A stretch of 64,000 bases of DNA from Faecalicatena contorta (GTDB lineage: Bacteria > Bacillota > Clostridia > Lachnospirales > Lachnospiraceae), in contig NZ_JAFBIY010000004.1 of the NCBI RefSeq assembly GCF_021531975.1, forward strand, positions 231,656 through 295,655. The letters run 5' to 3'. Positions 44,475 to 52,945 of this stretch are shown piece after piece (within the stretch, counting starts at the first letter, position 1; each line of letters opens with the position of its first letter). Made by a program: the position numbers and the translations under genes. A model generated the notes under the pieces. The model was not told the origin of the DNA, made no database searches, and worked only from the letters and a program-made list of their open reading frames with translations.

Positions 44475-45095
44475 TTACCCCTTTATAAATCCAAAATCTT
44501 TTCCCGGCGACACGATAAACCATGCCTTGCCATAGATATAGCTTCGTTTTACATTACCCACATCCGCGCTTCGGCTGTCTTCACTGTTCTCTCTGTCATC
44601 GCCAAGCACAAAATACTCATCACTGCCCAGTTTGATCTTCTCCGAAACAATTCCTACATTGTCAATATCCGTTGTCTCATAATCTTCTACAAGCTTCTCA
44701 CCATCAATATAAACATTGTTCTCAATAATCTCCACGGTTTCGCCAGGAAGCCCTACGATCCGCTTGATATAGTAATGCGCATTTTCGTTTCCCTTGGGCT
44801 TAAATACAATGATATCTCCACGTTTCGGTGTCGTTGCATTATAAACGATACGATTGACAAGCACTACATCCCCATTCTGAAGGACCGGTTTCATAGAATC
44901 TCCCACCGTACTGACACGCTGTCCGAAATACCATACCGCCACAAATGCCAGCAGACACGTAATTGCAATCTTAAATATCCACTTTAACACGGATGTGACT
45001 GCAGAAACACTTAAATGTATCTTAAATCCTTGAAACTTCTTTTTTCTGACGTTCCTTTTTTTACGTCTGCTGTGTGGTTTTTTCCTTTTCTTCAT
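44475..45095 (-). CDS. lepB: Signal peptidase I (second of two)
   Basis: A 206-residue type I signal peptidase with an unusually basic N-terminus (MKKRKKPHSRRKKRNVRKKK) before its membrane helix. Catalytic Ser in VGDSMKPVLQ, Lys in YYIKRIVGLPGE, and GDDRENSEDSR are all present. It is about 30-40% identical by eye to the neighbouring paralogue, so an old duplication rather than a recent one. It ends 4 bp before rbgA and lies beyond the rplS terminator. Confidence 0.96.
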   Translation of the reverse strand: MKKRKKPHSRRKKRNVRKKKFQGFKIHLSVSAVTSVLKWIFKIAITCLLAFVAVWYFGQRVSTVGDSMKPVLQNGDVVLVNRIVYNATTPKRGDIIVFKPKGNENAHYYIKRIVGLPGETVEIIENNVYIDGEKLVEDYETTDIDNVGIVSEKIKLGSDEYFVLGDDRENSEDSRSADVGNVKRSYIYGKAWFIVSPGKDFGFIKG

Positions 45096-45115
45096 AGAGT
45101 TTACCCTTATATCAG

Positions 45116-45149
45116 AAAAAGGACAACTACAACTGTACTTGTCCTTTTT
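45116..45149 (-). terminator. Terminator after rplS
   Basis: An 11-bp stem AAAAAGGACAA/TTGTCCTTTTT with a 12-nt loop, ending in five Ts on the minus strand, just past rplS. Confidence 0.85.
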
Positions 45150-45159
45150 ACCTTGTCTC

Positions 45160-45507
45160 TTATTTTACTAATTCTTTTACTTTTGCTCTCTTACCTACGC
45201 GGTCTCTTAAGTAGTTCAGTTTCGCTCTTCTTACTTTACCTTTTCTTACTACTTCAACCTTCTCTACGTTAGGTGAGTGCAGTGGCCATGTCTTCTCAAC
45301 ACCGATTCCGTTAGAAGTCTTTCTTACTGTGAAAGTCTCTCTTGCTCCACCGCCCTGTCTCTTAAGAACAGTACCTTCGAAAACCTGAATTCTTTCACGG
45401 TTACCCTCTTTGATCTTACCGTATACCTTAACAGTATCTCCAACACGGAACTCTGGTGCAGCTTCTTTTAACTGTGCTGCTTCAATGTTTTTAATAATTT
45501 CGTTCAT
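45160..45507 (-). CDS. rplS: 50S ribosomal protein L19
   Basis: A 115-residue L19, full length: [61 protein letters not shown] is diagnostic. It sits in the conserved rpsP-khpA-rimM-trmD-rplS order. The 140-bp gap between trmD and rplS holds a GGAGG binding site before the ATG and AT-rich sequence; no promoter is convincing. Confidence 0.98.
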   Translation of the reverse strand: MNEIIKNIEAAQLKEAAPEFRVGDTVKVYGKIKEGNRERIQVFEGTVLKRQGGGARETFTVRKTSNGIGVEKTWPLHSPNVEKVEVVRKGKVRRAKLNYLRDRVGKRAKVKELVK

Positions 45508-45647
45508 TATGTGTGACCTCCTCGTTAATTTGGACGTTCTTAATACAAAAGTACCAGAGGACCATCTCTTTTTTCTTCACAACATGCTATATGATACCAC
45601 ATATATAAAAAATAAGCAAGTTTTTTCTCAATGATTATTGCATTTTT

Positions 45648-46379
45648 CTACGTATCAAATAATGTTCTCACTAATTTTCTCTCTGCATCCGTAAGATCTG
45701 CTTTCTCCAGCAGATCTGGCCTGTTCTTCGCAGTCCTTATGACCGACTGTTCTCTTCTCCATTTCTCAATATTGGCATGGTGTCCGGACATTAATACCTC
45801 CGGCACTTTTTTATCATGCCACACTTCCGGTCTGGAATACTGGGGATACTCCAGCAGATTATCCTGAAAGCTTTCAAACTCTGCCGAAACGTCATTGTGG
45901 AGTACTCCCGGAACAAGTCTTGAGATTGCATCAACCATGATCATGGCAGGAAGCTCTCCGCCAGTCAGCACATAATCTCCGATTGAAACATAATCTGTAA
46001 CAACTTCTTCCAGCACGCGTTCATCAATACCTTCATAATGTCCGCACAGGAATACTAACTCTTCTTCTTTCGCGAACTCTTCGGCCATTGACTGGCTAAA
46101 AGTCTTCCCCTGCGGAGACAGATATACAACTCTCGGTTTCTTTCCAATCTTTTCTTCCACGGCCTTATAACACTGATATACCGGCTCTGCCTGCATGAGC
46201 ATCCCTGCTCCGCCGCCATACGGATAATCATCTACACTGTTATGCTTATTAAAAGCATAATCACGGATATTGATCGCTTCAATAGAAAGCAGTCCTTTAC
46301 TGACCGCACGCCCGATAATACTTGTATTCAGACCGTTCATTACCATCTCCGGAAATAATGTCATAATGTAAAACCGCAT
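45648..46379 (-). CDS. trmD: tRNA (guanine-N1)-methyltransferase
   Basis: A 243-residue TrmD that methylates G37 of tRNAs, preventing frameshifts. It has the knot-fold segments YGGGAGMLMQAEPVY, LSPQGKTF, LCGHYEGIDERV and the SIGDYVLTGGELPAM loop. The start is the ATG at 46379 with AAGGAG upstream, two codons inside the longer frame. It follows rimM by 11 bp. Confidence 0.97.
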   Translation of the reverse strand: MRFYIMTLFPEMVMNGLNTSIIGRAVSKGLLSIEAINIRDYAFNKHNSVDDYPYGGGAGMLMQAEPVYQCYKAVEEKIGKKPRVVYLSPQGKTFSQSMAEEFAKEEELVFLCGHYEGIDERVLEEVVTDYVSIGDYVLTGGELPAMIMVDAISRLVPGVLHNDVSAEFESFQDNLLEYPQYSRPEVWHDKKVPEVLMSGHHANIEKWRREQSVIRTAKNRPDLLEKADLTDAERKLVRTLFDT

Positions 46380-46390
46380 AATCAAACTCC

Positions 46391-46897
46391 TTATATAAGC
46401 CCTGCCATCAGATGAATCTTCATCCTGTGGCTTTCAATATCCACATCCAGTATGCATTCCCTGATTGCCGGCACAAGTACCTCGCCGTGCTTCTCACTGT
46501 CAATCACATAGACATCATTTGCTCCAGTCTCTATAACATCCTTCAAAGTTCCAAATATCTCATCGTCTTCTGCCACGACTTCCATGCCTATCATGTCGGC
46601 AATATAATACTCATCTTCACCAAGCGGAACGGCATTTTCTCTGTCTACCAGCAACGGACATCTTTTGTATTTTTCTACATCATTTATATTATCATAGCCT
46701 TTGAACTTCAGAATAACAAACTGCTTAAAAAACTTTACGCTCTCCACTTCCAAAGGCAGTGTTTCTTTCCCTGTATCAAGAACAACCTGTTTTAACTTCT
46801 TAAATCTTGCCGGATCGTCCGTTGTCGGAAATACTTTCACTTCTCCACGGACGCCATGCGTCTGGGTAATGACCCCCACCTGTAATAACTTTTCCAT
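46391..46897 (-). CDS. rimM: 16S rRNA processing protein RimM
   Basis: A 168-residue RimM with an N-terminal barrel (VGVITQTHGVRGEVKVFPTTDDPARF) and a C-terminal PRC-barrel domain (DDEIFGTLKDVIETGANDVYVIDSEKHGEVLVPAIRECILDVD). It binds S19 in 30S maturation. It is co-directional with trmD. The 97-bp gap upstream has an imperfect hairpin that I do not interpret. Confidence 0.96.
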   Translation of the reverse strand: MEKLLQVGVITQTHGVRGEVKVFPTTDDPARFKKLKQVVLDTGKETLPLEVESVKFFKQFVILKFKGYDNINDVEKYKRCPLLVDRENAVPLGEDEYYIADMIGMEVVAEDDEIFGTLKDVIETGANDVYVIDSEKHGEVLVPAIRECILDVDIESHRMKIHLMAGLI

Positions 46898-46994
46898 TCG
46901 TCTTATCGTCTCCTGTTATGCATCCCCATAGAGTAAATTGAGACAGGCCCGTATACTCCGGGTCTGCCCCATTTGTCTGCGTGTGCAGATGTTA

Positions 46995-47225
46995 TTAATC
47001 CATAATGTCAACAACGACTTTTTTATCCTCTTTTGCAGCAGCTGCTTTTACTACAGAACGAATTGCCTTTGCGATACGTCCCTGCTTTCCGATGACTTTT
47101 CCCATATCAGAATCAGCCACACGTACTTCCAGAACGGTTGTCTTCTTTTCAACGCGCTCATTTACAACTACACTGTCCGGATCATCTACCAAAGCCTTTG
47201 CGATTACTTCAACTAACTCTTTCAT
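46995..47225 (-). CDS. khpA: KH domain RNA-binding protein KhpA (YlqC)
   Basis: A 76-residue single-KH protein (VRVADSDMGKVIGKQGRIAKAIRSVVKAAA contains the GxxG-type loop GKQG). In pneumococcus KhpA pairs with KhpB/EloR to control elongation and bind RNA. It lies 26 bp after rpsP, in the standard place for the family. Full length. Confidence 0.95.
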   Translation of the reverse strand: MKELVEVIAKALVDDPDSVVVNERVEKKTTVLEVRVADSDMGKVIGKQGRIAKAIRSVVKAAAAKEDKKVVVDIMD

Positions 47226-47251
47226 ATCTTTGCACCTCCAAAGCTATATGC

Positions 47252-47497
47252 TTATTTTTCAATGCCTGCTGCTTTGAAAATCTTGCTTACAACTTCTGTC
47301 GGCTGTGCACCTGTGTTTAACCATTTCTTAGCTGCTTCTTCATTTACTGAGATTGCACTTGGATCACAGTTTGGATCATAAGTACCGATCTCCTCGATGA
47401 ACTTACCATCTCTTGGTGCTCTGGAATCTGCTACAACGATTCTATAGAAAGGAGCCTTCTTCTGTCCCATTCTTCTTAATCTGATTTTTACTGCCAT
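47252..47497 (-). CDS. rpsP: 30S ribosomal protein S16
   Basis: An 81-residue S16: [41 protein letters not shown] is the conserved core. It follows ffh by 75 bp, whose gap shows only AT-rich sequence, and precedes khpA. Confidence 0.98.
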   Translation of the reverse strand: MAVKIRLRRMGQKKAPFYRIVVADSRAPRDGKFIEEIGTYDPNCDPSAISVNEEAAKKWLNTGAQPTEVVSKIFKAAGIEK

Positions 47498-47572
47498 TTT
47501 CTTTCACCTCCATGAATACTTCTACATTTTTTACATTTTATTTATATATAGTGCATTGCACGATATACCTGA

Positions 47573-48928
47573 TTAGAACGGCATTCGGAATCTGCCTTTT
47601 TTGCCGCCTTTTGTGAACATCTTCATAACCTTTTTCATCTCATTGAACTGCTTGACCATACGGTTCACTTCACTGATGTCCACGCCTGCGCCTTTTGCGA
47701 TGCGATGCTTTCTGGACGGATTCAGAAGGTCTGGATTACTTCTTTCTTCCTCTGTCATGGAATAGATCATAGCTTCCATACGGGCCATGTTCCTTTCCGC
47801 CTGTTCTGTCTGCTCATCACTTAAGCCTTTCATCTTGCCCATACCGCCCATGCCGCCAAGTCCCGGCATCATACTCATGATATTTCCGAGACCGCCCATG
47901 CTCTTCATCTGCTTCGTACTTTCCAGAAAGTCGTTGTAGTCGAACTGGGCTTTCTTCATCTTCTGTGTCATCTGACGGGCTTTTTCTTCATCAATCTCTG
48001 CCTCAGCCTTCTCGATCAATGTAAGCACATCACCCATACCAAGGATACGTGACGCCATACGATCCGGATAGAACTGTTCAAGATCAGACAGCTTTTCACC
48101 CATACCAACATACAGGATCGGCTTGCCTGTAACGGCCTTAACAGACAGTGCGGCACCACCTCTTGTATCACCGTCAAGCTTTGTAACGATCACACCATCG
48201 ACGCCGACCTTCTCATTAAATTCCTTCGCCACATTTACGGCATCCTGACCGGTCATGGCATCAATAACGAGAATCGTCTGATGAACTTCTACCGCTTCTT
48301 TGATATCCTGAAGCTCAGCCATCATATCTTCGTCAATATGAAGACGTCCGGCTGTATCCAGAATCACAAGATTGTTGCCATTTTTCTGTGCATGTTCAAG
48401 TGCTGCCTTCGCAATATTTGCCGGCTTATGGTTTTCACCCATGGAAAATACTTCCACGCCCTGTTTTTCACCATTTACCTGCAGCTGTTTGATCGCTGCC
48501 GGACGGTATACGTCACAGGCAACCAACAGAGGCTTCTTGCCCTTTAATTTATATTTTCCCGCCAGTTTTGCGGTCGTCGTTGTCTTACCAGCTCCCTGAA
48601 GACCTGCCATCAGAATAACAGTGATGGCGCTTCCCGGCTGAAGCTTGATCTCTGTTGTCTCAGAGCCCATAAGCTTAACAAGCTCTTCATTTACAATCTT
48701 AATAACCATCTGCCCCGGATTCAGTCCGTTCATTACGTCCTGTCCTACGGCTCTTTCCTGCACATTCTTTATGAAGTCCTTGACCACCTTAAAGTTAACA
48801 TCCGCAGCAAGAAGTGCACGTTTGATCTCCTTTAAAGCTTCCTTGACATCATCCTCTGTCAGACGGCCTTTGCTTCTCAGATTTTTAAATACGTTTTGTA
48901 GTTTTTCTGTCAAGCTGTCAAATGCCAT
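47573..48928 (-). CDS. ffh: Signal recognition particle protein Ffh (SRP54)
   Basis: A 451-residue Ffh with an N domain, a G domain (GLQGAGKTTT, DTAGRLHIDEDM, TKLDGDTRGGAAL) and a methionine-rich M domain with GGLGNIMSMMPGLGGMGGMGKMKG binding 4.5S RNA and signal peptides. It co-targets membrane proteins with FtsY. It follows ylxM by 1 bp, the usual coupled pair. Confidence 0.98.
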   Translation of the reverse strand: MAFDSLTEKLQNVFKNLRSKGRLTEDDVKEALKEIKRALLAADVNFKVVKDFIKNVQERAVGQDVMNGLNPGQMVIKIVNEELVKLMGSETTEIKLQPGSAITVILMAGLQGAGKTTTTAKLAGKYKLKGKKPLLVACDVYRPAAIKQLQVNGEKQGVEVFSMGENHKPANIAKAALEHAQKNGNNLVILDTAGRLHIDEDMMAELQDIKEAVEVHQTILVIDAMTGQDAVNVAKEFNEKVGVDGVIVTKLDGDTRGGAALSVKAVTGKPILYVGMGEKLSDLEQFYPDRMASRILGMGDVLTLIEKAEAEIDEEKARQMTQKMKKAQFDYNDFLESTKQMKSMGGLGNIMSMMPGLGGMGGMGKMKGLSDEQTEQAERNMARMEAMIYSMTEEERSNPDLLNPSRKHRIAKGAGVDISEVNRMVKQFNEMKKVMKMFTKGGKKGRFRMPF

Positions 48929-48929
48929 G

Positions 48930-49274
48930 CTATAACTCCTCTATAATTTCACCGGATAATTTTCTTATATCCTTCAGTATCTGCTTTCTGGATGTTTCCT
49001 CGTAATCATCCAGAAGCGCATCTATCTGCTGAACTTTTTTCTTTACGGACATGAACTTCTCTACCAGATGCAGCTTGTTTTCATATCCTTCCAGTGCCTG
49101 ACTGCACCGTCTGATAATATCATGAACACCCTGACGGCTGATTCCCGCATCCCGGGCTATCTCGCCAAGAGATAAATCTTCCAATATGAACTGTCCGTAG
49201 ATCTCCTTCTGATGATCTGTCAGCAGCTCTCCGTAAAAATCATATAATAAAGCCTGTTTCAGAATTTCATTCAC
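48930..49274 (-). CDS. ylxM: YlxM-family HTH protein, SRP-associated
   Basis: A 114-residue sigma-70-region-4-like HTH protein: LLYDFYGELLTDHQKEIYGQFILEDLSLGEIARDAGISRQGVHDIIRRC is the family core. YlxM binds SRP components and modulates Ffh/FtsY activity. I place the start at the GTG at 49274 (VNEILKQALLYDFYG) because AGGTGAT lies just upstream and family members begin about here; the longer frame to 49319 would start inside the terminator of the preceding gene and upstream of the likely transcription start. The predicted 5' leader is only about 10 nt. Confidence 0.9.
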   Translation of the reverse strand: MNEILKQALLYDFYGELLTDHQKEIYGQFILEDLSLGEIARDAGISRQGVHDIIRRCSQALEGYENKLHLVEKFMSVKKKVQQIDALLDDYEETSRKQILKDIRKLSGEIIEEL

Positions 49275-49290
49275 AATTATCACCTGTGCT

Positions 49291-49319
49291 ATCATACAAT
49301 AAAAAAAACGAGGTGTCAA
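49291..49319 (-). promoter_or_regulatory. Consensus promoter of ylxM-ffh
   Basis: On the minus strand TTGACA (49319-49314), 17 nt, TATGAT (49296-49291). The -35 is formed by the 3' arm of the upstream protease gene's terminator hairpin. Confidence 0.85.
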
Positions 49320-49338
49320 GTATTTTTTCTTGACACCT
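49301..49338 (-). terminator. Terminator after the S8 protease gene
   Basis: A 10-bp perfect stem (AGGTGTCAAG/CTTGACACCT) with an 8-nt loop and eight Ts on the minus strand (plus strand 49301-49308). It is shared with the ylxM promoter. Confidence 0.9.
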
Positions 49339-49348
49339 TATTTTTTTA

Positions 49349-50239
49349 TTATTTCAGCAATCGATCCACTCTCAGGCAGCCCCACCCCTGCGTTTCACTG
49401 CCGTCTGATATCACGGAAGTTTCTCTGAGTCTAAGCTTTACCTCAACATTTCCCATTTCCGGATATTTTGACAAAAGCAGAGCAATCGCCCCTGAAACCA
49501 CGGGGGTTGCCATTGATGTACCACTTTTGACCGTATATGGTGCCGTATTCCTGTATGGATATCCAAACCGGTTGCATGAAATAATCTGATAACCCGGCGC
49601 CAGGACATCCGGCTTCACAACACATTCCTCTGTCGGACCCTCCCCGGAACATCCTTCTTTGGGAAATTCTTTTTGTATGGAACCTACCGTAATCACTTTC
49701 CTGCTTGTGCCCGGTACAGCAATGGTTCCCTTTCCCGGTCCATAATTTCCTGCAGAGACCACTACTACAAGACCGGCATCCCACAGTCTCTCCACTGCTT
49801 CAACGAGCAGTCTCTCTTTTCCCGGCTCTAACTCTTTCTTTGCGCCGACCGATATATTAACGATTCTTATCTGAAGGCGAAACCAGTTCCTTTCTATCCA
49901 TCGGATCCCTTCCAGTATCTGGGATGTACTTCCTTCTCCTTTCTTATCCAACACCTTGACTGCTATAAGTTCCGCTTCCGGAGCCATCCCTGATAATACC
50001 CCTTTTGACATTCTGCCGTCTCCCGCGAGTATACCCGCCACATGTGTTCCATGTCCATTATCATCATAAATATTTTCTTTATCATTGACAAAATCTTTGA
50101 ATGCTTTGATTCTTCCCACCAAATCCGGATGCGGAGATATGCCGGTATCCAGAACAGCCACCGAAACTCCTTTTCCTGTGCATTTTCTATTCACTGTATC
50201 CTCACAATGGTATTGTACCTGCTTCTTTACTTTGTCCAT
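49349..50239 (-). CDS. S8 family serine protease (subtilisin-like, no signal peptide)
   Basis: A 296-residue subtilase with its full catalytic triad: Asp31 in VAVLDTGISPHPDL, His63 in DDNGHGTHVAGIL and Ser242 in VKSGTSMATPVVSG; the oxyanion Asn is in VVSAGNYGPG. There is no signal peptide or prodomain; the protein begins directly before the catalytic domain, so it is probably cytoplasmic, like AprX/intracellular subtilisins. It is divergent from the J-domain gene. The substrate is unknown. Confidence 0.93.
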   Translation of the reverse strand: MDKVKKQVQYHCEDTVNRKCTGKGVSVAVLDTGISPHPDLVGRIKAFKDFVNDKENIYDDNGHGTHVAGILAGDGRMSKGVLSGMAPEAELIAVKVLDKKGEGSTSQILEGIRWIERNWFRLQIRIVNISVGAKKELEPGKERLLVEAVERLWDAGLVVVVSAGNYGPGKGTIAVPGTSRKVITVGSIQKEFPKEGCSGEGPTEECVVKPDVLAPGYQIISCNRFGYPYRNTAPYTVKSGTSMATPVVSGAIALLLSKYPEMGNVEVKLRLRETSVISDGSETQGWGCLRVDRLLK

Positions 50240-50352
50240 AGAAATACTTCCTTTTTTATCAGCATATTCAGAAAATCGCCAATTGATTTCTCCTCTGTTT
50301 TATCGTATGATAGTTGTGTTCAATTTCCATATAATGATAAGGGGAGGATAAT

Positions 50353-50988
50353 ATGGAAAACAAAAACTATTATGATATATTAGGGGTTTCTACAAAAGCA
50401 TCTCTGACAGAGATCACCGCTGCCAAGAATGCTCTGGCAAAGAAATATCATCCAGATGCCAATCTCAAGAACGGCATTGATACGACCAGACAGATGCAGG
50501 AAATTCTTGAGGCATATCGTGTTCTTTCAAATGAAAAATCACGAGAGGAATATGACCGGGAGATTTCCGGCTACAAAAATCCCATGCAGACATTCGATCT
50601 TCATGAGCAGGAAAATTCTGATGAAGAAGAAACGCCCACATTTGTCACATACTGGAAAGCATCCGGGGCACTTTATGACATCATTTGCAAAAGCGATGAA
50701 CTGATCCGGCAAAAAGCCTGCCGCGCGCAGCTTTCCGCACTTGCATTAGAAGCGCTTAAGCACATCGTGCTTCTTAGAAATGCACAGATTCCAGAACGTT
50801 ACTGGCATCCGGATATTATGAACTGGCTCTTGTTTGCATGGTATCAGAACCGCAATTATACAACAGAATATCTGCTTACTCTCTATGATGAGCATGCAAA
50901 GAAAGACCTTTCACACATGGCAGGTCTGAAAATGCGGAACCAGACAAGACGTTATGAACATTCCGTTAAAAGGCTGATGAAATATTAA
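50353..50988 (+). CDS. J-domain (DnaJ-like) protein, 211 aa
   Basis: An N-terminal J domain (residues about 4-68) with the essential HPD at His33-Asp35 (KKYHPDANLKN), then an acidic linker and a C-terminal region (about 95-211) of unfamiliar sequence with many aromatics. It lacks the G/F and zinc-finger regions of true DnaJ, so it is a type III J protein that would direct DnaK to a specific client. GGGGAGG lies before the ATG. The C-terminal region probably defines the client but I do not recognise it. Confidence 0.88.
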   Translation: MENKNYYDILGVSTKASLTEITAAKNALAKKYHPDANLKNGIDTTRQMQEILEAYRVLSNEKSREEYDREISGYKNPMQTFDLHEQENSDEEETPTFVTYWKASGALYDIICKSDELIRQKACRAQLSALALEALKHIVLLRNAQIPERYWHPDIMNWLLFAWYQNRNYTTEYLLTLYDEHAKKDLSHMAGLKMRNQTRRYEHSVKRLMKY

Positions 50989-51065
50989 TTGCCATACCTC
51001 TTCTCACACATTTGGTGTCCACGCATATTATGTTACTGTAATAACCCTATATGGAGGACTATAAC

Positions 51066-51311
51066 ATGAGTGATTTAAGTGCTACTAACTGTGGATGCGG
51101 ATGCGACGATGTAATGAGAAGAGACAGAGATTGTGGATGTGGATTCGGCGGCAACAGCTGCCTGTGGATCATCCTCTTACTCATCTTCTGCGGCGGATGC
51201 GGTAATGGATGGGGAAGATGCGGCGATGACTGCCGAAATGACAGTTGTCTGTGGATCATCCTCTTACTCATTTTCTGTGGCGGATTCGGCAACGGATGCG
51301 ATTGCTGCTAA
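51066..51311 (+). CDS. Small Cys/Gly-rich protein with internal duplication, 81 aa
   Basis: Two imperfect copies of a unit of about 29 residues: the segment SCLWIILLLIFCGG occurs twice, each followed by GNG and cysteines. Each unit is a short hydrophobic stretch like those of YjcZ-type sporulation peptides, set in a Cys/Gly/Asp-rich background (14 cysteines). The start at 51066 has TGGAGG upstream. I do not recognise a named family; similarity to high-cysteine, spore-associated small proteins is only by composition. The gene is flanked by a bidirectional terminator. Confidence 0.8.
   Translation: MSDLSATNCGCGCDDVMRRDRDCGCGFGGNSCLWIILLLIFCGGCGNGWGRCGDDCRNDSCLWIILLLIFCGGFGNGCDCC
51154..51289 (+). 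repeat. Duplicated coding unit (87-bp period)
   Basis: DNA from about 51154-51202 recurs at 51241-51289 with few changes, mostly at third codon positions, giving the repeated SCLWIILLLIFCGG segment. Confidence 0.85.
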
Positions 51312-51333
51312 TCCTTGCAGTTTATAACAGACA

Positions 51334-51364
51334 AAAAGGACGGGGTATATCACTCCGTCCTTTT
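51334..51364. terminator. Bidirectional terminator between converging small genes
   Basis: AAAAGGACGG/CCGTCCTTTT with an 11-nt loop. The stop of the minus-strand 53-aa gene lies in the loop. Confidence 0.85.
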
Positions 51365-51511
51365 CATTGCCTTTTTATACTCTTCTACAAATTCCTTATC
51401 CTGTGCTTTTTTTTCCTCTTCTTTTGGAGGCACATCTATTCGTTTCCCAAGCATACAGTTCTCATCCAGCTCATACACTGCATTTCCGTCTATAATCAAT
51501 CTTCTTTTCAT
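51350..51511 (-). CDS. Hypothetical protein, 53 aa
   Basis: A short frame starting MKRRLIIDGNAVYELDENCMLGKRIDVPPKEEEKK and ending in a charged helix (FVEEYKKAMKRTE). AGAGGAG precedes the ATG at 51511 by about 8 nt; the longer frame up to 51586 has no binding site. The opening resembles two short beta strands. I do not recognise it. It converges on the Cys-rich gene. Confidence 0.65.
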   Translation of the reverse strand: MKRRLIIDGNAVYELDENCMLGKRIDVPPKEEEKKAQDKEFVEEYKKAMKRTE

Positions 51512-51638
51512 AGACAAACTCCTCTCTTTCATATTCTTATAGTTTAAAATATGAAGAATCTCATATTTAGTTTGCCCACTTCTCATAAAATATAATCTTT
51601 TTACATATATATTTACAACGTTATTTTAAGGAGTGTTT

Positions 51639-52070
51639 ATGGAAGAAAGAAAGCCAAAACCGATGACACCCTTCGACTGCATGGTTACACCGGCACACCT
51701 GTATACCATGAAGCTTATGCTTCCCTACACTCCGACGTCCATGCAGCGCATGCTCGGCATATACATCAAATTTCAGGAATTACAGCATACGATGCAATAC
51801 TTTTACGGTTTTCGTGAAGACCATCCGCCTTCTTCCATGCTGGAACAGCTAAAGAACTTTATGGAGCCTTCCGAACGCGAGAAAATGGAACAAATGATGC
51901 AGATGATGAATATGATGGAAATGGTACAGAATCTTCAGTCCGCAGACGCATTAAAAGGAATGTTTTCTGCCGAGCAACAGGAAATGTTCAATATGTACAG
52001 CAACATATTTGACGATGCATTAAACAGACCCGAAAGCAACAGTCAGAAAGGAGATTATTCAAATGAATGA
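51639..52070 (+). CDS. Methionine-rich hypothetical protein, 143 aa
   Basis: Unrecognised. The protein starts MEERKPKPMTPFDCMVTPAHLYTMKLMLPYTPTSMQRML and has a long helix-forming stretch with many Met residues (about 85-110, KMEQMMQMMNMMEMVQNLQ). There is no signal peptide. AAGGAG precedes the ATG at 51639. It overlaps the following gene by 8 bp, so the two proteins are probably made together and may form a complex. Confidence 0.75.
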   Translation: MEERKPKPMTPFDCMVTPAHLYTMKLMLPYTPTSMQRMLGIYIKFQELQHTMQYFYGFREDHPPSSMLEQLKNFMEPSEREKMEQMMQMMNMMEMVQNLQSADALKGMFSAEQQEMFNMYSNIFDDALNRPESNSQKGDYSNE

Positions 52071-52347
52071 ATGGATAGACCACCCCGCCATGCAGAACAT
52101 TGATCCGATAAAACTGGAACTGATCCGGACCGCCGCCAGACAGACACAGGGAAAGAGCGGCAAAGCTCTTGCGCCAGTTATGATGGCACTCATAACAAGC
52201 GCAAACAAAAAAGGAATTCAATTTACACCAGAAGAAATGTCTCTTGTTCTTTCTATATTAAAAGAAGGAAAATCAAAAGAAGAACAAGATCAGATTGAAA
52301 ATATGGTGCAGATGGTAAAACGTTACATGGGAACGGGGCATTCTTAA
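52063..52347 (+). CDS. Hypothetical protein, 94 aa, partner of the preceding gene
   Basis: An unrecognised small helical protein (MNEWIDHPAMQNIDPIKLELIRTAARQTQ, then ALAPVMMALITSANKKGIQFTPEEMSLVLSILKEGKSKEEQ). AAAGGAG lies within the upstream gene, 8 nt before the ATG. Its last codons form the 5' arm of a strong terminator hairpin. Together with the preceding gene it forms a two-gene operon. Confidence 0.75.
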   Translation: MNEWIDHPAMQNIDPIKLELIRTAARQTQGKSGKALAPVMMALITSANKKGIQFTPEEMSLVLSILKEGKSKEEQDQIENMVQMVKRYMGTGHS

Positions 52348-52370
52348 AACGCCCCGCTCCCATGTACTTT
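52324..52370 (+). terminator. Terminator of the 143-aa/94-aa gene pair
   Basis: A 16-bp stem with one mismatch (TACATGGGA.CGGGGC / GCCCCG.TCCCATGTA), starting within the 94-aa coding sequence and followed by CTTTTAAAA. It may also act on the converging thioesterase transcript. Confidence 0.8.
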
Positions 52371-52846
52371 TAAAATCCCTCTTCTCTTCTCATCATACGG
52401 ATTTCTCTCCGCTTTTTCGCATTCTCCCATTCTTCACGTTCCACATCGGTCTCCAACTCAAGCTCTGGTACCGGTGTCGGCTTATCATTTCCATCCAGTG
52501 CGACCATTGTAAAATACGCGTGATTTATAATCGTCCTTTCGCCTTCCATATTCTCTACATAGCTGTCAACTTTCACTTCCATAGACGTTCTGCCGACATA
52601 GGTCACTTTCCCGATAATTACCACAACATCTTTCTGATAGGCACCGCGCACAAAACGAAGATTATCAACGGAAGCTGTGATTACATTCATTCTTGCATGT
52701 CGCTTTGCAACAACACCTGCCACCTCATCGATCCATTGCATCAAAATACCACCAAACAAACGTCCTGCGGAATTCAGATGATTCGGTCGTACGATATGAA
52801 CCGTCTCAACGATTGATTCCGACACTTTTCTGCTCTCTATACTCAT
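52370..52846 (-). CDS. Acyl-CoA thioesterase (hotdog fold)
   Basis: A 158-residue hotdog thioesterase of the YciA/acyl-CoA hydrolase group. HLNSAGRLFGGILMQWIDEVAGVVAKRHA contains the active-site Asp region, and the later VDNLRFVRGAYQKDVVVIIGKVTYVGRTSMEVKVD is typical. It hydrolyses acyl-CoAs. The C-terminus is a highly charged helix. It is divergent from the TruA-like gene. Confidence 0.92.
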   Translation of the reverse strand: MSIESRKVSESIVETVHIVRPNHLNSAGRLFGGILMQWIDEVAGVVAKRHARMNVITASVDNLRFVRGAYQKDVVVIIGKVTYVGRTSMEVKVDSYVENMEGERTIINHAYFTMVALDGNDKPTPVPELELETDVEREEWENAKKRREIRMMRREEGF

Positions 52847-52945
52847 TTAGAAACTCTCCATTCCGTATTTTTTTACCCTTTTATTATAACATATTATTTG
52901 CTATACTAAAACTGGTTTAACCAATTATAACTAGGAGTGATACAG

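Noticed and set aside
46942..46969. Hairpin GACAGGCCCG..CGGGTCTGCC between rimM and khpA
   Set aside because: Imperfect, no T tract, and no match to a leader I know; left unannotated.
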